A stretch of DNA of 64,000 nt, from assembly GCF_001485415.1 (NCBI RefSeq), contig NZ_BCMQ01000013.1, positions 27,177 to 91,176 on the forward strand, read 5' to 3'. A model generated the notes under the pieces. It saw nothing but the letters and a program-made list of their open reading frames with translations, was not told the origin of the DNA and did not search any database. Source of the stretch: Myroides odoratimimus (GTDB lineage: Bacteria; Bacteroidota; Bacteroidia; Flavobacteriales; Flavobacteriaceae). The translations under genes were made by a program, and so were the position numbers. Below, piece after piece: positions 8,180 through 17,548 of this stretch; position 1 is the stretch's first letter; every line of letters begins with the position of its first letter.

Positions 8180-10060
8180 CTATATATTAATTCTATGTGT
8201 TTTTTTAGGTTTATCTGACGTGTCATAAAGATGAAGCACTTTGTCATATTCATTTTTCAAACTTCCTTCTAACATTCGTTTTTCTAAATCAGTTCTTACT
8301 ATTTCAGGTAGAAGATATTTCTGAACCATTAAGCTAGTAATAGGAGCTGCCCATCTACCTCCCCAATATCCGTTTTCAATAAATACAGCAATTGCTATTT
8401 TAGGATCATCTTTAGGAGCGAATGCTACGAATACAGAGTGATCGGTTAATTGGTAACGTTTACCATTGATTCTAGTAAAGTTCTCTACAGTACCTGTTTT
8501 ACCACACATTTCTAAGCCATCTACTCTCACAGAACGACCAGTACCAATATTAAATACATCATTCATACCTTTTATAATAGGCTCAAAATGGCGTGGATCT
8601 ATTGATGTGATATTTTTAGTAGTGAACTTTTTATCTATGTCGTGATGTTCTATATTCTTAATGATATGAGGTGTATAGTAATAACCTTTATTAGCTACAG
8701 CAGCCATTACATTGGCTAATTGCATTGGAGTCATAATAACTTCTCCTTGACCAATAGAGTTAGAAATAGTAGTCGTACTTTTCCATCCTCCATTTGGATA
8801 CCATCTGTTGTAATAGTCGGCATCAGGGATATGTCCTTTTCTTCCTTCAGGTAGATCATATCCTAAGAATTGGCCTAATCCAAATGAATGTAAATGTTCA
8901 CTCCATTTATTGATTCCTTCAGCAGGTGATTTATACTTCTCTATTACTCTTTTATATGTATTAGCGAAGTATGTATTACAAGATTTTGCAATAGCGATGT
9001 TTAAATTCCAATGACCAGAATCGTGGCATCCCATCCACGCACCTTTACCATAATAGAAACCTCTATTACAAGCAAAAGTAGTATGTTCATTAATAACACC
9101 TTCTTGTAAACCTATTAAACCAGTAAGTATTTTGAATGGGGATCCTGGAGAATATTCTCCTGATAATACACGATTATACAATGGTTTAGCAAGTGAATCA
9201 TTATATAGTGCAGTATAGTTTTTAGAACGTTCTCTTCCAACGAGTAGAGCAGGATCATAACTAGGAGCATTAATTAAAGCTAGTATTTCTCCCGTTTTAG
9301 GTTCGATTGCAACAATACCCCCTCTTTTATTCTGCATTAATAACTCTCCATAAGCCTGTAGTTCACTATCTATTGTAAGAATAATGTCATCTCCTTTTAC
9401 GGCTAAAGTGTCATATATTCCATTTTTAAAAGAACCTATTTCTCTATTAAAACGGTCTCTTTGAATATATTTTACACCTTTAGTACCTCTTAATGTCTCT
9501 TCATATTCTTGTTCGATACCTTGTATACCAATCAAGTCACCTGATTTATAATATGAATTAGACTTTATATTCTGTTCATTTACTTGACGTATGTAACCGA
9601 AAAGGTTTGCTCCTGAAGATACTTGATAGTCTCTTAGAGATCTTTTTTGAATATAAAACCCATTGAAGTGTCTTATTTTTTCTTGAAAGGCAGCATATTC
9701 AGCTTTACTTAATTGAGGTAAGAAAATAGAAGGTAGTCTAGGACTATATACCTTTGCTTTTTCTAATTTAGAAACAAACTGGTCATAAGTAACATCTAGT
9801 AAACTGCATAAAGCTAGAGTATCAATATTCTTAACTTCTCTAGGAACAACCATAATATCATAAGAAGGTTGGTTCGCTATAAGTAATTTATTGTTTCTGT
9901 CAAAGACATATCCTCTTTCAGGATATTCGTAAACAATTTTTAAAGCGTTATTCTCTGACTTTTTAATATAAGTATCGTCTATTATCTGTAAAAAAAACAA
10001 TCTAGCTAGTACTACAATAGTAACTACTATAATAATTAAGGGTAATAAAAGCTTTCTCAT
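8180..10060 (-). CDS. mrdA: Penicillin-binding protein 2 (elongation transpeptidase)
   Basis: This enzyme cross-links peptidoglycan in the elongasome and pairs with RodA. The 626-residue protein has an N-terminal anchor (about 5-27), a pedestal domain (about 40-215) and a transpeptidase domain. All three active-site motifs are present: SPFK at 307-310 (acylated Ser307), SCN at 360-362 and KTGT at 521-524. The RGYVFDRN/ERGYVFDR stretch near residue 49 is typical of PBP2. It overlaps mreD by four bases (start/stop overlap) and is 18 bases upstream of rodA, so the proteins are likely made in balanced amounts. Confidence 0.95.
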   Translation of the reverse strand: MRKLLLPLIIIVVTIVVLARLFFLQIIDDTYIKKSENNALKIVYEYPERGYVFDRNNKLLIANQPSYDIMVVPREVKNIDTLALCSLLDVTYDQFVSKLEKAKVYSPRLPSIFLPQLSKAEYAAFQEKIRHFNGFYIQKRSLRDYQVSSGANLFGYIRQVNEQNIKSNSYYKSGDLIGIQGIEQEYEETLRGTKGVKYIQRDRFNREIGSFKNGIYDTLAVKGDDIILTIDSELQAYGELLMQNKRGGIVAIEPKTGEILALINAPSYDPALLVGRERSKNYTALYNDSLAKPLYNRVLSGEYSPGSPFKILTGLIGLQEGVINEHTTFACNRGFYYGKGAWMGCHDSGHWNLNIAIAKSCNTYFANTYKRVIEKYKSPAEGINKWSEHLHSFGLGQFLGYDLPEGRKGHIPDADYYNRWYPNGGWKSTTTISNSIGQGEVIMTPMQLANVMAAVANKGYYYTPHIIKNIEHHDIDKKFTTKNITSIDPRHFEPIIKGMNDVFNIGTGRSVRVDGLEMCGKTGTVENFTRINGKRYQLTDHSVFVAFAPKDDPKIAIAVFIENGYWGGRWAAPITSLMVQKYLLPEIVRTDLEKRMLEGSLKNEYDKVLHLYDTSDKPKKTHRINI

Positions 10061-10581
10061 TTTTTTGACGGTTTAATCAGAAATAATATCAAAATACACG
10101 CTAGTAGTGTAGTTATAGTTGTTAGTACAGTTCTTAAAAGAATCTCCCAGATAAAATTAAATCTAAAGAATTCTAATCCAAAGAGTATAATGTGATGTAT
10201 AACAACGGATATTGAAATATAACCAAAAACCTCCAGAGATTTAAAAATATCTTTAGTGATTTTTTTGATGATATTTAAATTGTGATATTGATAGCTGATC
10301 CCGAAGGAGAACTTTAATATTGATGGTCTAGCAAAGGCTAGAATTAAACTAGCAGCTGCATGCATTCCACCAGAGTTCTCAAACATATCTACAATAAGAC
10401 CTAAAAAAAAGCTTGTTAAGTAAAAAACAGCTTTATTGTTGTCTGTTGGGTATAAAATGATAAAAAGGATATATGGAAATGGGTTTATAAAACCAAAAAG
10501 ATCTATATTATTGAAAATAAGAATCTGTGCGATTAGTAACGCAATAAAACGAGCAATATTTGAAAATGCAACACTATTCAT
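10057..10581 (-). CDS. mreD: Rod-shape determining protein MreD
   Basis: A 174-residue, very hydrophobic protein with about five transmembrane segments; the family is recognised mainly by size, topology and position between mreC and mrdA. MreD is an integral-membrane part of the elongasome that stabilises the MreC-PBP2 assembly. It overlaps mreC by eight bases and mrdA by four, so translation is coupled on both sides. An internal stretch FFLGLIVDMFENSGGMH matches the conserved small loop of MreD proteins. Confidence 0.88.
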   Translation of the reverse strand: MNSVAFSNIARFIALLIAQILIFNNIDLFGFINPFPYILFIILYPTDNNKAVFYLTSFFLGLIVDMFENSGGMHAAASLILAFARPSILKFSFGISYQYHNLNIIKKITKDIFKSLEVFGYISISVVIHHIILFGLEFFRFNFIWEILLRTVLTTITTLLACILILFLIKPSKK

Positions 10582-11404
10582 CTTTTGTTTCAGCTTCTAG
10601 TTGGTTAATTTCTTCAATATCTTTGTTCTTAATTACGTATATATAACCAAGGTTCGTCATGTCATTGAACAAGCGAACAGAAATTGTAAAGTAATTTGAA
10701 GTTTCATTAGTATATGCTTTCTCGATTACTCCAATAGGAATATTTTCAGGGAATATCGTAGATATACCTCCTGTAACAATAGTATCTCCTTTGTAAATCT
10801 CAGCTAGCCTTGGTATATCAGATAAATTAACATATCCAGTGTTTTTTCCATCCCATTCTAGAGGACCGAAGTGATTCGTACCTTTTATTTTAGCATTGAT
10901 CTTAGATTTAACGTTCAAGATGCTTTGTACTGTAGAGTAGTTTTTAGATGTTTTTTCTATAACTCCGATCACTCCATTACTATTAATCACCCCCATATCT
11001 TTTTCAATACCTTGTTTAGAACCACCTTTTATGGTAAGATAGTTTTCTTTAGTATTAAAAGTATTACGGATTACTTTAGCGACTATAATAGAGTATTCTT
11101 GTCTTTCTTCTGGCATTAAGTTTCTAATTTCTATAGAATCTTGTGCAGTAGTATTGTTGAAAGCGATGGCCTTTAGGTGTGCATTTTCTAAAACAAGAGC
11201 GTCATTCTCTGTTTTTAAATGCATATACTCCTTAAAGTTGTTTACATTTTCATAGACATAACCAGTCACACCATTCGCTGAGCTAATAAACGAACTTTGA
11301 TGAAAAGTATGCGTTTGTATTATTAGCCCGAATGATATGACTAAAAGCAGCAAAAACAGTAGCTTAGTACTGTTTTTTATAAAGAAATTGATTATCTGCT
11401 GCAT
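10574..11404 (-). CDS. mreC: Rod-shape determining protein MreC
   Basis: MreC is a periplasmic scaffold that activates PBP2 and links it to MreB filaments. The 276-residue protein has a signal anchor (about 13-31), a short coiled coil (about 55-90, LKTENDALVLENAHLKA) and the double beta-barrel domain (about 105-260) with the conserved features KGSKQGIEKDMGVINSNGVIG and GDTIVTGGISTIFPENIPIG. It lies nine bases after mreB and overlaps mreD. Length is typical. Confidence 0.93.
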   Translation of the reverse strand: MQQIINFFIKNSTKLLFLLLLVISFGLIIQTHTFHQSSFISSANGVTGYVYENVNNFKEYMHLKTENDALVLENAHLKAIAFNNTTAQDSIEIRNLMPEERQEYSIIVAKVIRNTFNTKENYLTIKGGSKQGIEKDMGVINSNGVIGVIEKTSKNYSTVQSILNVKSKINAKIKGTNHFGPLEWDGKNTGYVNLSDIPRLAEIYKGDTIVTGGISTIFPENIPIGVIEKAYTNETSNYFTISVRLFNDMTNLGYIYVIKNKDIEEINQLEAETKDE

Positions 11405-11413
11405 AAGTTATTT

Positions 11414-12442
11414 TTATTTGATCAATACACTTTTGTATTTGTCAATGTTCTTGATTGCTAGGCCAGTACCTCTTACAACTGCTCTTAACGGATCTTCTGC
11501 AATGTATACAGGAAGGTCTGTTTTTTGAGAAATACGTTTGTCTAAACCTCTAAGCATAGAACCTCCACCTGCTAAATAAATACCAGTATTATAGATATCA
11601 GCAGCTAGTTCTGGTGGAGTTTGAGATAATGTTTCCATTACAGCATCCTCTACACGTTGGATAGATTTGTCTAAAGCTTTAGCGATCTCTCTGTAAGATA
11701 CAGTTACTTGTTTTGGTTTACTAGTTAATAGGTCACGCCCTTGAACTAGCATATCTTCTGGAGGAGTTTCTAAATCTTCAGTAGCTGCTCCGATTTGAAT
11801 TTTGATTTTTTCTGCAGTACTTTCTCCAACGAATAAGTTGTGTTGTGTACGCATATAATAGATGATATCGTTAGTGAATACATCACCTGCAATTTTAACA
11901 GATTTATCACATACAATACCTCCTAAGGCAATAACAGCAATCTCAGTAGTACCACCTCCGATATCTACAATCATATTACCTTTTGGTTGCATAATATCTA
12001 CTCCAATACCAATTGCAGCAGACATAGGTTCATGTATAAGGTAAACCTCTTTACCATTCACACGCTCACAAGATTCTTTTACAGCACGCATTTCTACCTC
12101 TGTTATTCCAGAAGGAATACATACAATCATACGTAATGCTGGCGTAAACATTTTTTTTCTTAATGCAGGAATGCTCTTGATAAAGAGGCTTATCATTTTT
12201 TCTGAAGCATCGAAATCAGCAATAACTCCGTCTTTTAATGGGCGAATTGTTTTGATATTACCATGCGTTTTTCCCTGCATCAAGCTTGCTTCTTTTCCGA
12301 CAGCAATAATTTTACCCGTGGTCCTATCTCGGGCAACAATAGAAGGGTTGTCTACCACAACTTTTCCTCCATGGATGATTAGGGTATTCGCTGTTCCAAG
12401 GTCTATAGCGATATCCTCAGTCATAAAATCAAAAAATCCCAT
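11414..12442 (-). CDS. mreB: Actin-like cell-shape protein MreB
   Basis: MreB polymerises on the inner face of the membrane and directs wall elongation. The 342-residue protein has the actin-fold nucleotide loops: DLGTANTLIIH near the N-terminus (phosphate 1), DIGGGTTEIAVIALGG in the middle (phosphate 2) and YLAGGGSMLRGLDK near the C-terminus (adenosine motif). The membrane-binding loop and length are standard. It is the first gene of the mreBCD-mrdA-rodA run, 53 bases after purH. A TACTTTTG element on the minus strand (12483-12490) could give it a promoter separate from purH. Confidence 0.97.
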   Translation of the reverse strand: MGFFDFMTEDIAIDLGTANTLIIHGGKVVVDNPSIVARDRTTGKIIAVGKEASLMQGKTHGNIKTIRPLKDGVIADFDASEKMISLFIKSIPALRKKMFTPALRMIVCIPSGITEVEMRAVKESCERVNGKEVYLIHEPMSAAIGIGVDIMQPKGNMIVDIGGGTTEIAVIALGGIVCDKSVKIAGDVFTNDIIYYMRTQHNLFVGESTAEKIKIQIGAATEDLETPPEDMLVQGRDLLTSKPKQVTVSYREIAKALDKSIQRVEDAVMETLSQTPPELAADIYNTGIYLAGGGSMLRGLDKRISQKTDLPVYIAEDPLRAVVRGTGLAIKNIDKYKSVLIK

Positions 12443-12482
12443 ATAATTAAAAGGCTTTTATAGTTAATATTTTAATGCTTTA

Positions 12483-12490
12483 CAAAAGTA
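12483..12490 (-). promoter_or_regulatory. Possible -7 element for the mre operon
   Basis: TACTTTTG on the minus strand between purH and mreB, 40 bases before the mreB ATG. No TTG at -33. Co-transcription from purH is also possible. Confidence 0.45.
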
Positions 12491-12495
12491 GTAAA

Positions 12496-14022
12496 TTAAT
12501 GTTTAAAATGACGAATTCCTGTACAAACCATAGCGATATTATTTTCGTCACAATAATTGATACTTAAATCGTCTTTTATAGACCCTCCAGGTTGGATTAC
12601 AGCTGTAATTCCAGCGTTGTGAGCTATTTCTACACAGTCAGGGAAAGGGAAGAATGCATCACTAGCCATAACAGCACCTTTTAGTTCTATATTAAATGAA
12701 TTAGCTTTTTCGATTGCTTGACGTAAAGCATCTACACGAGAGGTTTGTCCTGTACCAGAAGAGCACAGTTGACCATCTTTTACTAATACAATTGTATTTG
12801 ACTTGGTGTGTTTACAGATTTTAGAAGCAAATAACAAATCTTCTATTTCCTTGTCTGAAGGAGATAATTTTGTAACGTTTGTTAATAGCTCTTTATTGTC
12901 TGTAATATTGTCTTTATCTTGAACTAAAATTCCGTTTAAGCAAGTACGTACTTGTTTCTTAGGAAGTTCAGTTTCTTTTATTACTAAAATAATTCTGTTT
13001 TTCTTTTCTTTTAAAATCTCAATAGCAGCTTCGTCGTATGCAGGAGCGATTACAACCTCGCAGAATAATTTGTTGATTTCTTCAGCAGTTGCTACATCAA
13101 TAGTGTTATTTGCAATTAAAACTCCACCAAATGCAGAAGTAGGATCACCAGCTAGAGCATCTAAGTACGCTGCTTTCATTGTACCTCTTTGTGCTACACC
13201 ACATGCATTATTGTGTTTTAATATAGCGAATGTAGGAGCTTCACCTTTAAACTCATTCATTAAGTTTACAGCTGCATCTACATCTAGTAGGTTGTTGTAA
13301 GATAGTTCTTTTCCATTTAACTTGTCAAAAAGGGCATCAAAGTTTCCGAAGAAGTGACCTTTTTGGTGAGGATTCTCTCCATATCTAAGTTCATTTCCAT
13401 TCGCTTGGCTAATTTTAAGGACTGTTTCGTCTGTATTGAAATAGTTAAAAATAGCTCCGTCATAATGAGAAGAAACATGGAAAGCTTTTGTAGCTAATAA
13501 TCTTCTGTTTTCTAAAGTAGTCGCCCCATTATTCTCTTGAATCATCTGTAAGAATAGTTCGTATTCGTTTACAGAAGGTACGATTACTGTATCTTTAAAG
13601 TTTTTAGCAGCAGCTCTGATTAAAGAAATACCTCCAATGTCTATTTTTTCAATAATATCAGCTTCAGGTGCTCCAGATGCTACAGTGTTTTCGAATGGAT
13701 ATAAATCCACAATTACTAAATCAATTTGTGGGATTTCATATTCTTTCATTTGAGCAATATCTCCTTCGTGATCTTGTCTATTAAGAATCCCTCCGAAGAT
13801 CTTAGGATGTAATGTTTTTACTCTTCCTCCTAAGATAGAAGGGTAAGAAGTAACGTCTTCTACAGGTACTACAGGTATGTTTAACTCTTTGATAAATGTT
13901 TCTGTACCACCAGTAGAATAGATAGTTACATTGTGCTTGTGTAACTCTTTTACGATTGGCTCTAATCCATTTTTATCAAAAACAGAAATTAGGGCTGATT
14001 GAATTTTTTTAGTTGTGCTCAT
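12496..14022 (-). CDS. purH: Bifunctional AICAR transformylase / IMP cyclohydrolase
   Basis: PurH catalyses the last two steps of de novo purine synthesis, formylating AICAR and closing the ring to IMP. The N-terminal IMP cyclohydrolase (MGS-like) domain covers about 1-190 (GGRVKTLHPKIFGG and the early STGGTE). The transformylase domain follows with LRYGENPHQ, the KHNNACGVA motif and the closing FPFPDCVE / IQPGGSIKDD region. The chosen start (ATG at 14022, 508 residues) is the usual MSTTKKIQSALISVFDK. An upstream TTG at 14046 keeps the frame open but falls inside the TACTTTTG promoter element and is rejected. Complete and confident. Confidence 0.96.
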   Translation of the reverse strand: MSTTKKIQSALISVFDKNGLEPIVKELHKHNVTIYSTGGTETFIKELNIPVVPVEDVTSYPSILGGRVKTLHPKIFGGILNRQDHEGDIAQMKEYEIPQIDLVIVDLYPFENTVASGAPEADIIEKIDIGGISLIRAAAKNFKDTVIVPSVNEYELFLQMIQENNGATTLENRRLLATKAFHVSSHYDGAIFNYFNTDETVLKISQANGNELRYGENPHQKGHFFGNFDALFDKLNGKELSYNNLLDVDAAVNLMNEFKGEAPTFAILKHNNACGVAQRGTMKAAYLDALAGDPTSAFGGVLIANNTIDVATAEEINKLFCEVVIAPAYDEAAIEILKEKKNRIILVIKETELPKKQVRTCLNGILVQDKDNITDNKELLTNVTKLSPSDKEIEDLLFASKICKHTKSNTIVLVKDGQLCSSGTGQTSRVDALRQAIEKANSFNIELKGAVMASDAFFPFPDCVEIAHNAGITAVIQPGGSIKDDLSINYCDENNIAMVCTGIRHFKH

Positions 14023-14043
14023 GTTGTGTTTTTTGTCAATGCG

Positions 14044-14051
14044 CAAAAGTA
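14044..14051 (-). promoter_or_regulatory. -7 promoter element for purH
   Basis: TACTTTTG on the minus strand matches TAnnTTTG, 21 bases before the chosen ATG. Its position decides the purH start, because the alternative TTG codon at 14046 lies within it. Confidence 0.6.
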
Positions 14052-14214
14052 ACTATTGTCTAGGTATTAATAAAGTTTAATGAAGAAGTTTTTTAACTTT
14101 CTTTTTATTTTATTTCTAATATTGATTAATTTAGAAAAATATCTCTCTGTTTTTTGTGTTGTTGACAAGATTAAGGGAGTTATGTTATATCTATAAAGAA
14201 AAGCGATTAGCCTT

Positions 14215-15462
14215 ATGAGAGTGTATTTAAGACTTTTATCCACGAGTTTTAGTTTTGCAATTAATGCGTTACGTATTAATAAGCTTCGTACTGCACTTTC
14301 TTTTCTTGGTGTTACTATTGGGATTTTTTCGATTATAGCTGTTTTAGCAGCAGTAGATTCGATGGATAGGAATATTAAAAGTGAATTGAGTGGTTTTGAT
14401 CGAAATATGATTTATGTTTTCGATCGTTCTTTTGGGCCAACCGAAGTTCCTAAATGGAAGTATGAGCAGTATCCAAAGATGAAGTATGACGAATACGATT
14501 ATCTTAAACGAAATCTAGCCAATGTAGAGTATGCATCGTTTAATTATTTTACTAAGTCTGAACAGATGAAGTTTGGTGCGAACTATGCAGAAGTTATTAT
14601 GAGACCATGTTCTTCTGATATGCAGTTTTTGGATAATGTGAAAGTGGTTAACGGGCGTTTTTTTAATGAATCAGAGGCAACAAATGGTGTTCCTGTGGTA
14701 GTGATAGGGCATGAAGTAGCTAATACATTATTTGAGGATTTTGATCCAGTAGGACAGTATGTTCGACTCTATGGTAAGCGTTTTACAGTTATTGGTGTTA
14801 TTGAAAAGCAAGGATCTATAAGCGTTGGAGGGAGTCAAGATGAGAGTGTTTATATGCCAGTGAATATTATGAGACAAATGTTTGGAGATAATAGTTTAGT
14901 TTCTACTACCGTAGTGATTCTTAAACCTAGTAAAGATGTAGATATTAAACAGTTTGAAGATGAAATAGCAGCGAAATTAAGATTGTATAGGGGATTGAAA
15001 GAAGGAGAGGATGATAATTTCTTTATCAATGTATTTGGAGGGATGTTAGATATGATTGAGAAAATTATCGGACAGATGAATGTAGTGGGATGGATTATTA
15101 GTGGCTTTTCTTTATTGGTAGGAGGTTTCGGTATTGCTAATATTATGTTTGTATCAGTGAAAGAGCGTACTCATCTTATTGGTATTCAAAAAGCGATTGG
15201 AGCAAAGAGACATTTTATCTTATTTCAGTTTTTGTTTGAAGCAATTATATTATCACTTATTGGTGGGCTAGTGGGGATCGTTATGGTATGGGGGATAGGT
15301 CTACTAGTTACTAGTTTATTAGATTTTACTTTTGTATTGAGTCTTTCTAATATTTTCGTAGGACTGATTTTATCAGGTTTTATAGGAGTGTTGTCTGGGT
15401 ACTTACCTGCTAGATCAGCTGCAAAGTTAGATCCTGTAGAAGCTATTAGAATGGGAGGATAG
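14215..15462 (+). CDS. MacB/FtsX-type ABC transporter permease
   Basis: A 415-residue permease with MacB topology: a first membrane helix at about 24-48, a large periplasmic MacB_PCD domain (about 50-270) and three C-terminal helices (about 285-312, 335-365, 375-400) forming the FtsX domain. The tail YLPARSAAKLDPVEAIRMG is the classic end of this family. MacB-type systems do mechanical work across the envelope, for example expelling lipoproteins, peptides or drugs together with an ATPase. No ATPase or membrane-fusion gene lies beside it, so the partner must be encoded elsewhere. It is monocistronic, ended by the hairpin at 15481-15516. Confidence 0.87.
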   Translation: MRVYLRLLSTSFSFAINALRINKLRTALSFLGVTIGIFSIIAVLAAVDSMDRNIKSELSGFDRNMIYVFDRSFGPTEVPKWKYEQYPKMKYDEYDYLKRNLANVEYASFNYFTKSEQMKFGANYAEVIMRPCSSDMQFLDNVKVVNGRFFNESEATNGVPVVVIGHEVANTLFEDFDPVGQYVRLYGKRFTVIGVIEKQGSISVGGSQDESVYMPVNIMRQMFGDNSLVSTTVVILKPSKDVDIKQFEDEIAAKLRLYRGLKEGEDDNFFINVFGGMLDMIEKIIGQMNVVGWIISGFSLLVGGFGIANIMFVSVKERTHLIGIQKAIGAKRHFILFQFLFEAIILSLIGGLVGIVMVWGIGLLVTSLLDFTFVLSLSNIFVGLILSGFIGVLSGYLPARSAAKLDPVEAIRMGG

Positions 15463-15480
15463 AAATAAGTAGAAATAAAA

Positions 15481-15516
15481 AAGGATACTAATTGCAAAAA
15501 ATAGTATCCTTTTTTT
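15481..15516. terminator. Bidirectional terminator between permease and accD
   Basis: Ten-base-pair stem AAGGATACTA/TAGTATCCTT with A-rich and T-rich flanks, able to stop both the plus-strand permease transcript and the minus-strand accD transcript. Confidence 0.85.
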
Positions 15517-15535
15517 ATGTTCTAACCTTAAGAGA

Positions 15536-16390
15536 TTATCTCATAGGTCTATTTAAGATCAAATCTAAGTATTGATTTACATTCTTTTTCAGGTCTCTTC
15601 TGTGTGTAATAAAATCAAGGAATCCGTGTTCTAATAAAAATTCAGAAGTTTGGAAGCCTTCAGGTAAGTCTTTACCTGTTGTATCTTTTACAATACGTGG
15701 GCCTGCGAAACCAATTAATGCACCTGGTTCAGCTATATTGATATCACCTAACATAGCGAAAGAAGCTGATATACCACCTGTTGTAGGGTCTGTACATAAT
15801 GAAATGTATGGAATTTTAGCATCGCTTAGCATTGCTAATTTAGCAGATGTTTTTGCCATTTGCATTAATGAAAAACCTGCTTCCATCATACGAGCTCCTC
15901 CTGATTTTGAAATCATTAAGAACGGTATCTTATTTTTTAATGAGTAGTCTATACCACGTGCGATTTTTTCTCCTACTACAGATCCCATAGAACCTCCAAT
16001 AAAAGCAAAGTCCATTGCAGCAACTACTAATTTTTCTCCTTTTGATTGACCAACAGCGACTTTAACAGCATCTTTTAATTGTGTTTTAGTCATTGCTTCT
16101 TTTAAACGATCTACATACTTTTTAGTATCTTCAAATTTCAAAATATCTTTTGAAGAAAGGCTTTTGGCTATTTCTTTGTAGTCGTTGTTGTCAAAAAGAA
16201 TTTCAAAATATTCTTTACTACCAATACGAACGTGATATCCATCTTCTGGACTCACCCATAAATTTTGTTCTAACTGATCTTGATCAATTATCTTTCCAGT
16301 CGGAGATTTATACCATAATCCTTTTGGAATATCTTTTTTGTCTTCTGTTGGCGTCTGAATACCTTTTTCTTTCCTTTTAAACCAAGCCAT
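15536..16390 (-). CDS. accD: Acetyl-CoA carboxylase carboxyltransferase, beta subunit
   Basis: AccD, with AccA, transfers carboxyl from carboxybiotin to acetyl-CoA to make malonyl-CoA. The 284-residue protein has the crotonase-type fold with [17 protein letters not shown], the [18 protein letters not shown] stretch and GFAGPRIV. The N-terminal region that in E. coli AccD is a four-cysteine zinc ribbon is present in outline ([13 protein letters not shown] ... [15 protein letters not shown]), but all four cysteines are replaced. From memory this is shared by other Flavobacteriaceae, so it is a lineage trait and not damage. It lies 44 bases downstream of fbaA on the same strand. Confidence 0.95.
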   Translation of the reverse strand: MAWFKRKEKGIQTPTEDKKDIPKGLWYKSPTGKIIDQDQLEQNLWVSPEDGYHVRIGSKEYFEILFDNNDYKEIAKSLSSKDILKFEDTKKYVDRLKEAMTKTQLKDAVKVAVGQSKGEKLVVAAMDFAFIGGSMGSVVGEKIARGIDYSLKNKIPFLMISKSGGARMMEAGFSLMQMAKTSAKLAMLSDAKIPYISLCTDPTTGGISASFAMLGDINIAEPGALIGFAGPRIVKDTTGKDLPEGFQTSEFLLEHGFLDFITHRRDLKKNVNQYLDLILNRPMR

Positions 16391-16434
16391 AAAATGTTTC
16401 TTTTGTTTATACTAATTTGAAAGCAAGGGGGGAA

Positions 16435-17502
16435 TTATAACGTATTTACGTTATTTAAATCTTCAAAAGCTTGTTCTAAGCGAGCGATTAAAGTCAATTC
16501 TCCTTGTCTAACCCACGCTCTTGGATCATAATATTTCTTGTTTGGAATATCTGAACCGTCAGGGTTACCTATTTGAGTTTTTAAATAGTCTATTTTTGAA
16601 GACATATAGTCTCTGATTCCCTCTGTGTAAGCAAATTGTGTATCTGTATCGATATTCATCTTGATTACACCGTAACTAATAGCTTCTCTAATTTCTTCTA
16701 AAGAAGAACCTGATCCACCATGGAATACGAAATCAACAGGATTGTGTCCTAAGTTGTGTTTCTTCGCTACGTATTCTTGAGAGTTTTTAAGAATGATAGG
16801 AGTCAGTTTTACATTACCTGGCTTGTATACACCGTGTACGTTTCCGAAAGAAGCAGCGATTGTAAATCTAGGGCTTACTTTAGATAATTCTTCATAAGCG
16901 TAATCTACTTCATCAGGTTGCGTATATAATCTAGATGAATCTACATCCGTATTATCTACTCCATCTTCTTCTCCTCCTGTGATTCCTAATTCTATTTCTA
17001 ATGTCATACCTAGTTTGTCCATGCGCTCTAAGTATTGTTTAGAAATCTCAATATTTTCTTTAATAGGCTCCTCTGATAAGTCAATCATGTGTGAACTAAA
17101 TAGAGGTTTACCATATTGTTTCATATGTTCTTCACCAGCATCTAATAAGCCATCTATCCAAGGTAATAGTTTTTTTGCACAGTGGTCTGTATGTAGAATA
17201 ACAGCTACTCCATAAGCTTCTGCTAATGCATGTACATGTTTTGCTCCTGCAATAGCTCCTATGATAGCTGATTTTTGATTCTCATTAGACAACCCTTTAC
17301 CTGCCATAAAAGATGCTCCTCCATTTGAAAACTGAATAATCACTGGAGAATTTAATTTAGCAGCAGTTTCTAATACTGCATTGATAGTACTTGAACTAGT
17401 TACATTTACTGCTGGTAGTGCAAAACCTTTTTCTTTTGCATATCTAAAAATCTCTTGAACTTGGTCGCCAAAAGCAACTCCTGGTTTAATATTATGAGCC
17501 AT
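16435..17502 (-). CDS. fbaA: Fructose-bisphosphate aldolase, class II
   Basis: A zinc-dependent aldolase of glycolysis and gluconeogenesis, splitting fructose-1,6-bisphosphate into two triose phosphates. The 355-residue length matches the E. coli/yeast type (class IIA). Motifs: the HTDHCAKK metal and catalytic region near residue 108, ELGITGGEEDGVD, FVFHGGSGSS with a metal-binding histidine, and the substrate-phosphate loop MNIDTDTQFAYTEG. It has its own -7 element (17525-17532). accD follows after 44 bases, so carbon flow into malonyl-CoA may be co-expressed. Confidence 0.96.
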   Translation of the reverse strand: MAHNIKPGVAFGDQVQEIFRYAKEKGFALPAVNVTSSSTINAVLETAAKLNSPVIIQFSNGGASFMAGKGLSNENQKSAIIGAIAGAKHVHALAEAYGVAVILHTDHCAKKLLPWIDGLLDAGEEHMKQYGKPLFSSHMIDLSEEPIKENIEISKQYLERMDKLGMTLEIELGITGGEEDGVDNTDVDSSRLYTQPDEVDYAYEELSKVSPRFTIAASFGNVHGVYKPGNVKLTPIILKNSQEYVAKKHNLGHNPVDFVFHGGSGSSLEEIREAISYGVIKMNIDTDTQFAYTEGIRDYMSSKIDYLKTQIGNPDGSDIPNKKYYDPRAWVRQGELTLIARLEQAFEDLNNVNTL

Positions 17503-17524
17503 AGTTGTGTGTTTAAATTTTGTA

Positions 17525-17532
17525 CAAAAATA
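17525..17532 (-). promoter_or_regulatory. -7 promoter element for fbaA
   Basis: TATTTTTG on the minus strand, 22 bases before the fbaA ATG. Confidence 0.5.
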
Positions 17533-17548
17533 CTAATTATTATTTGAA

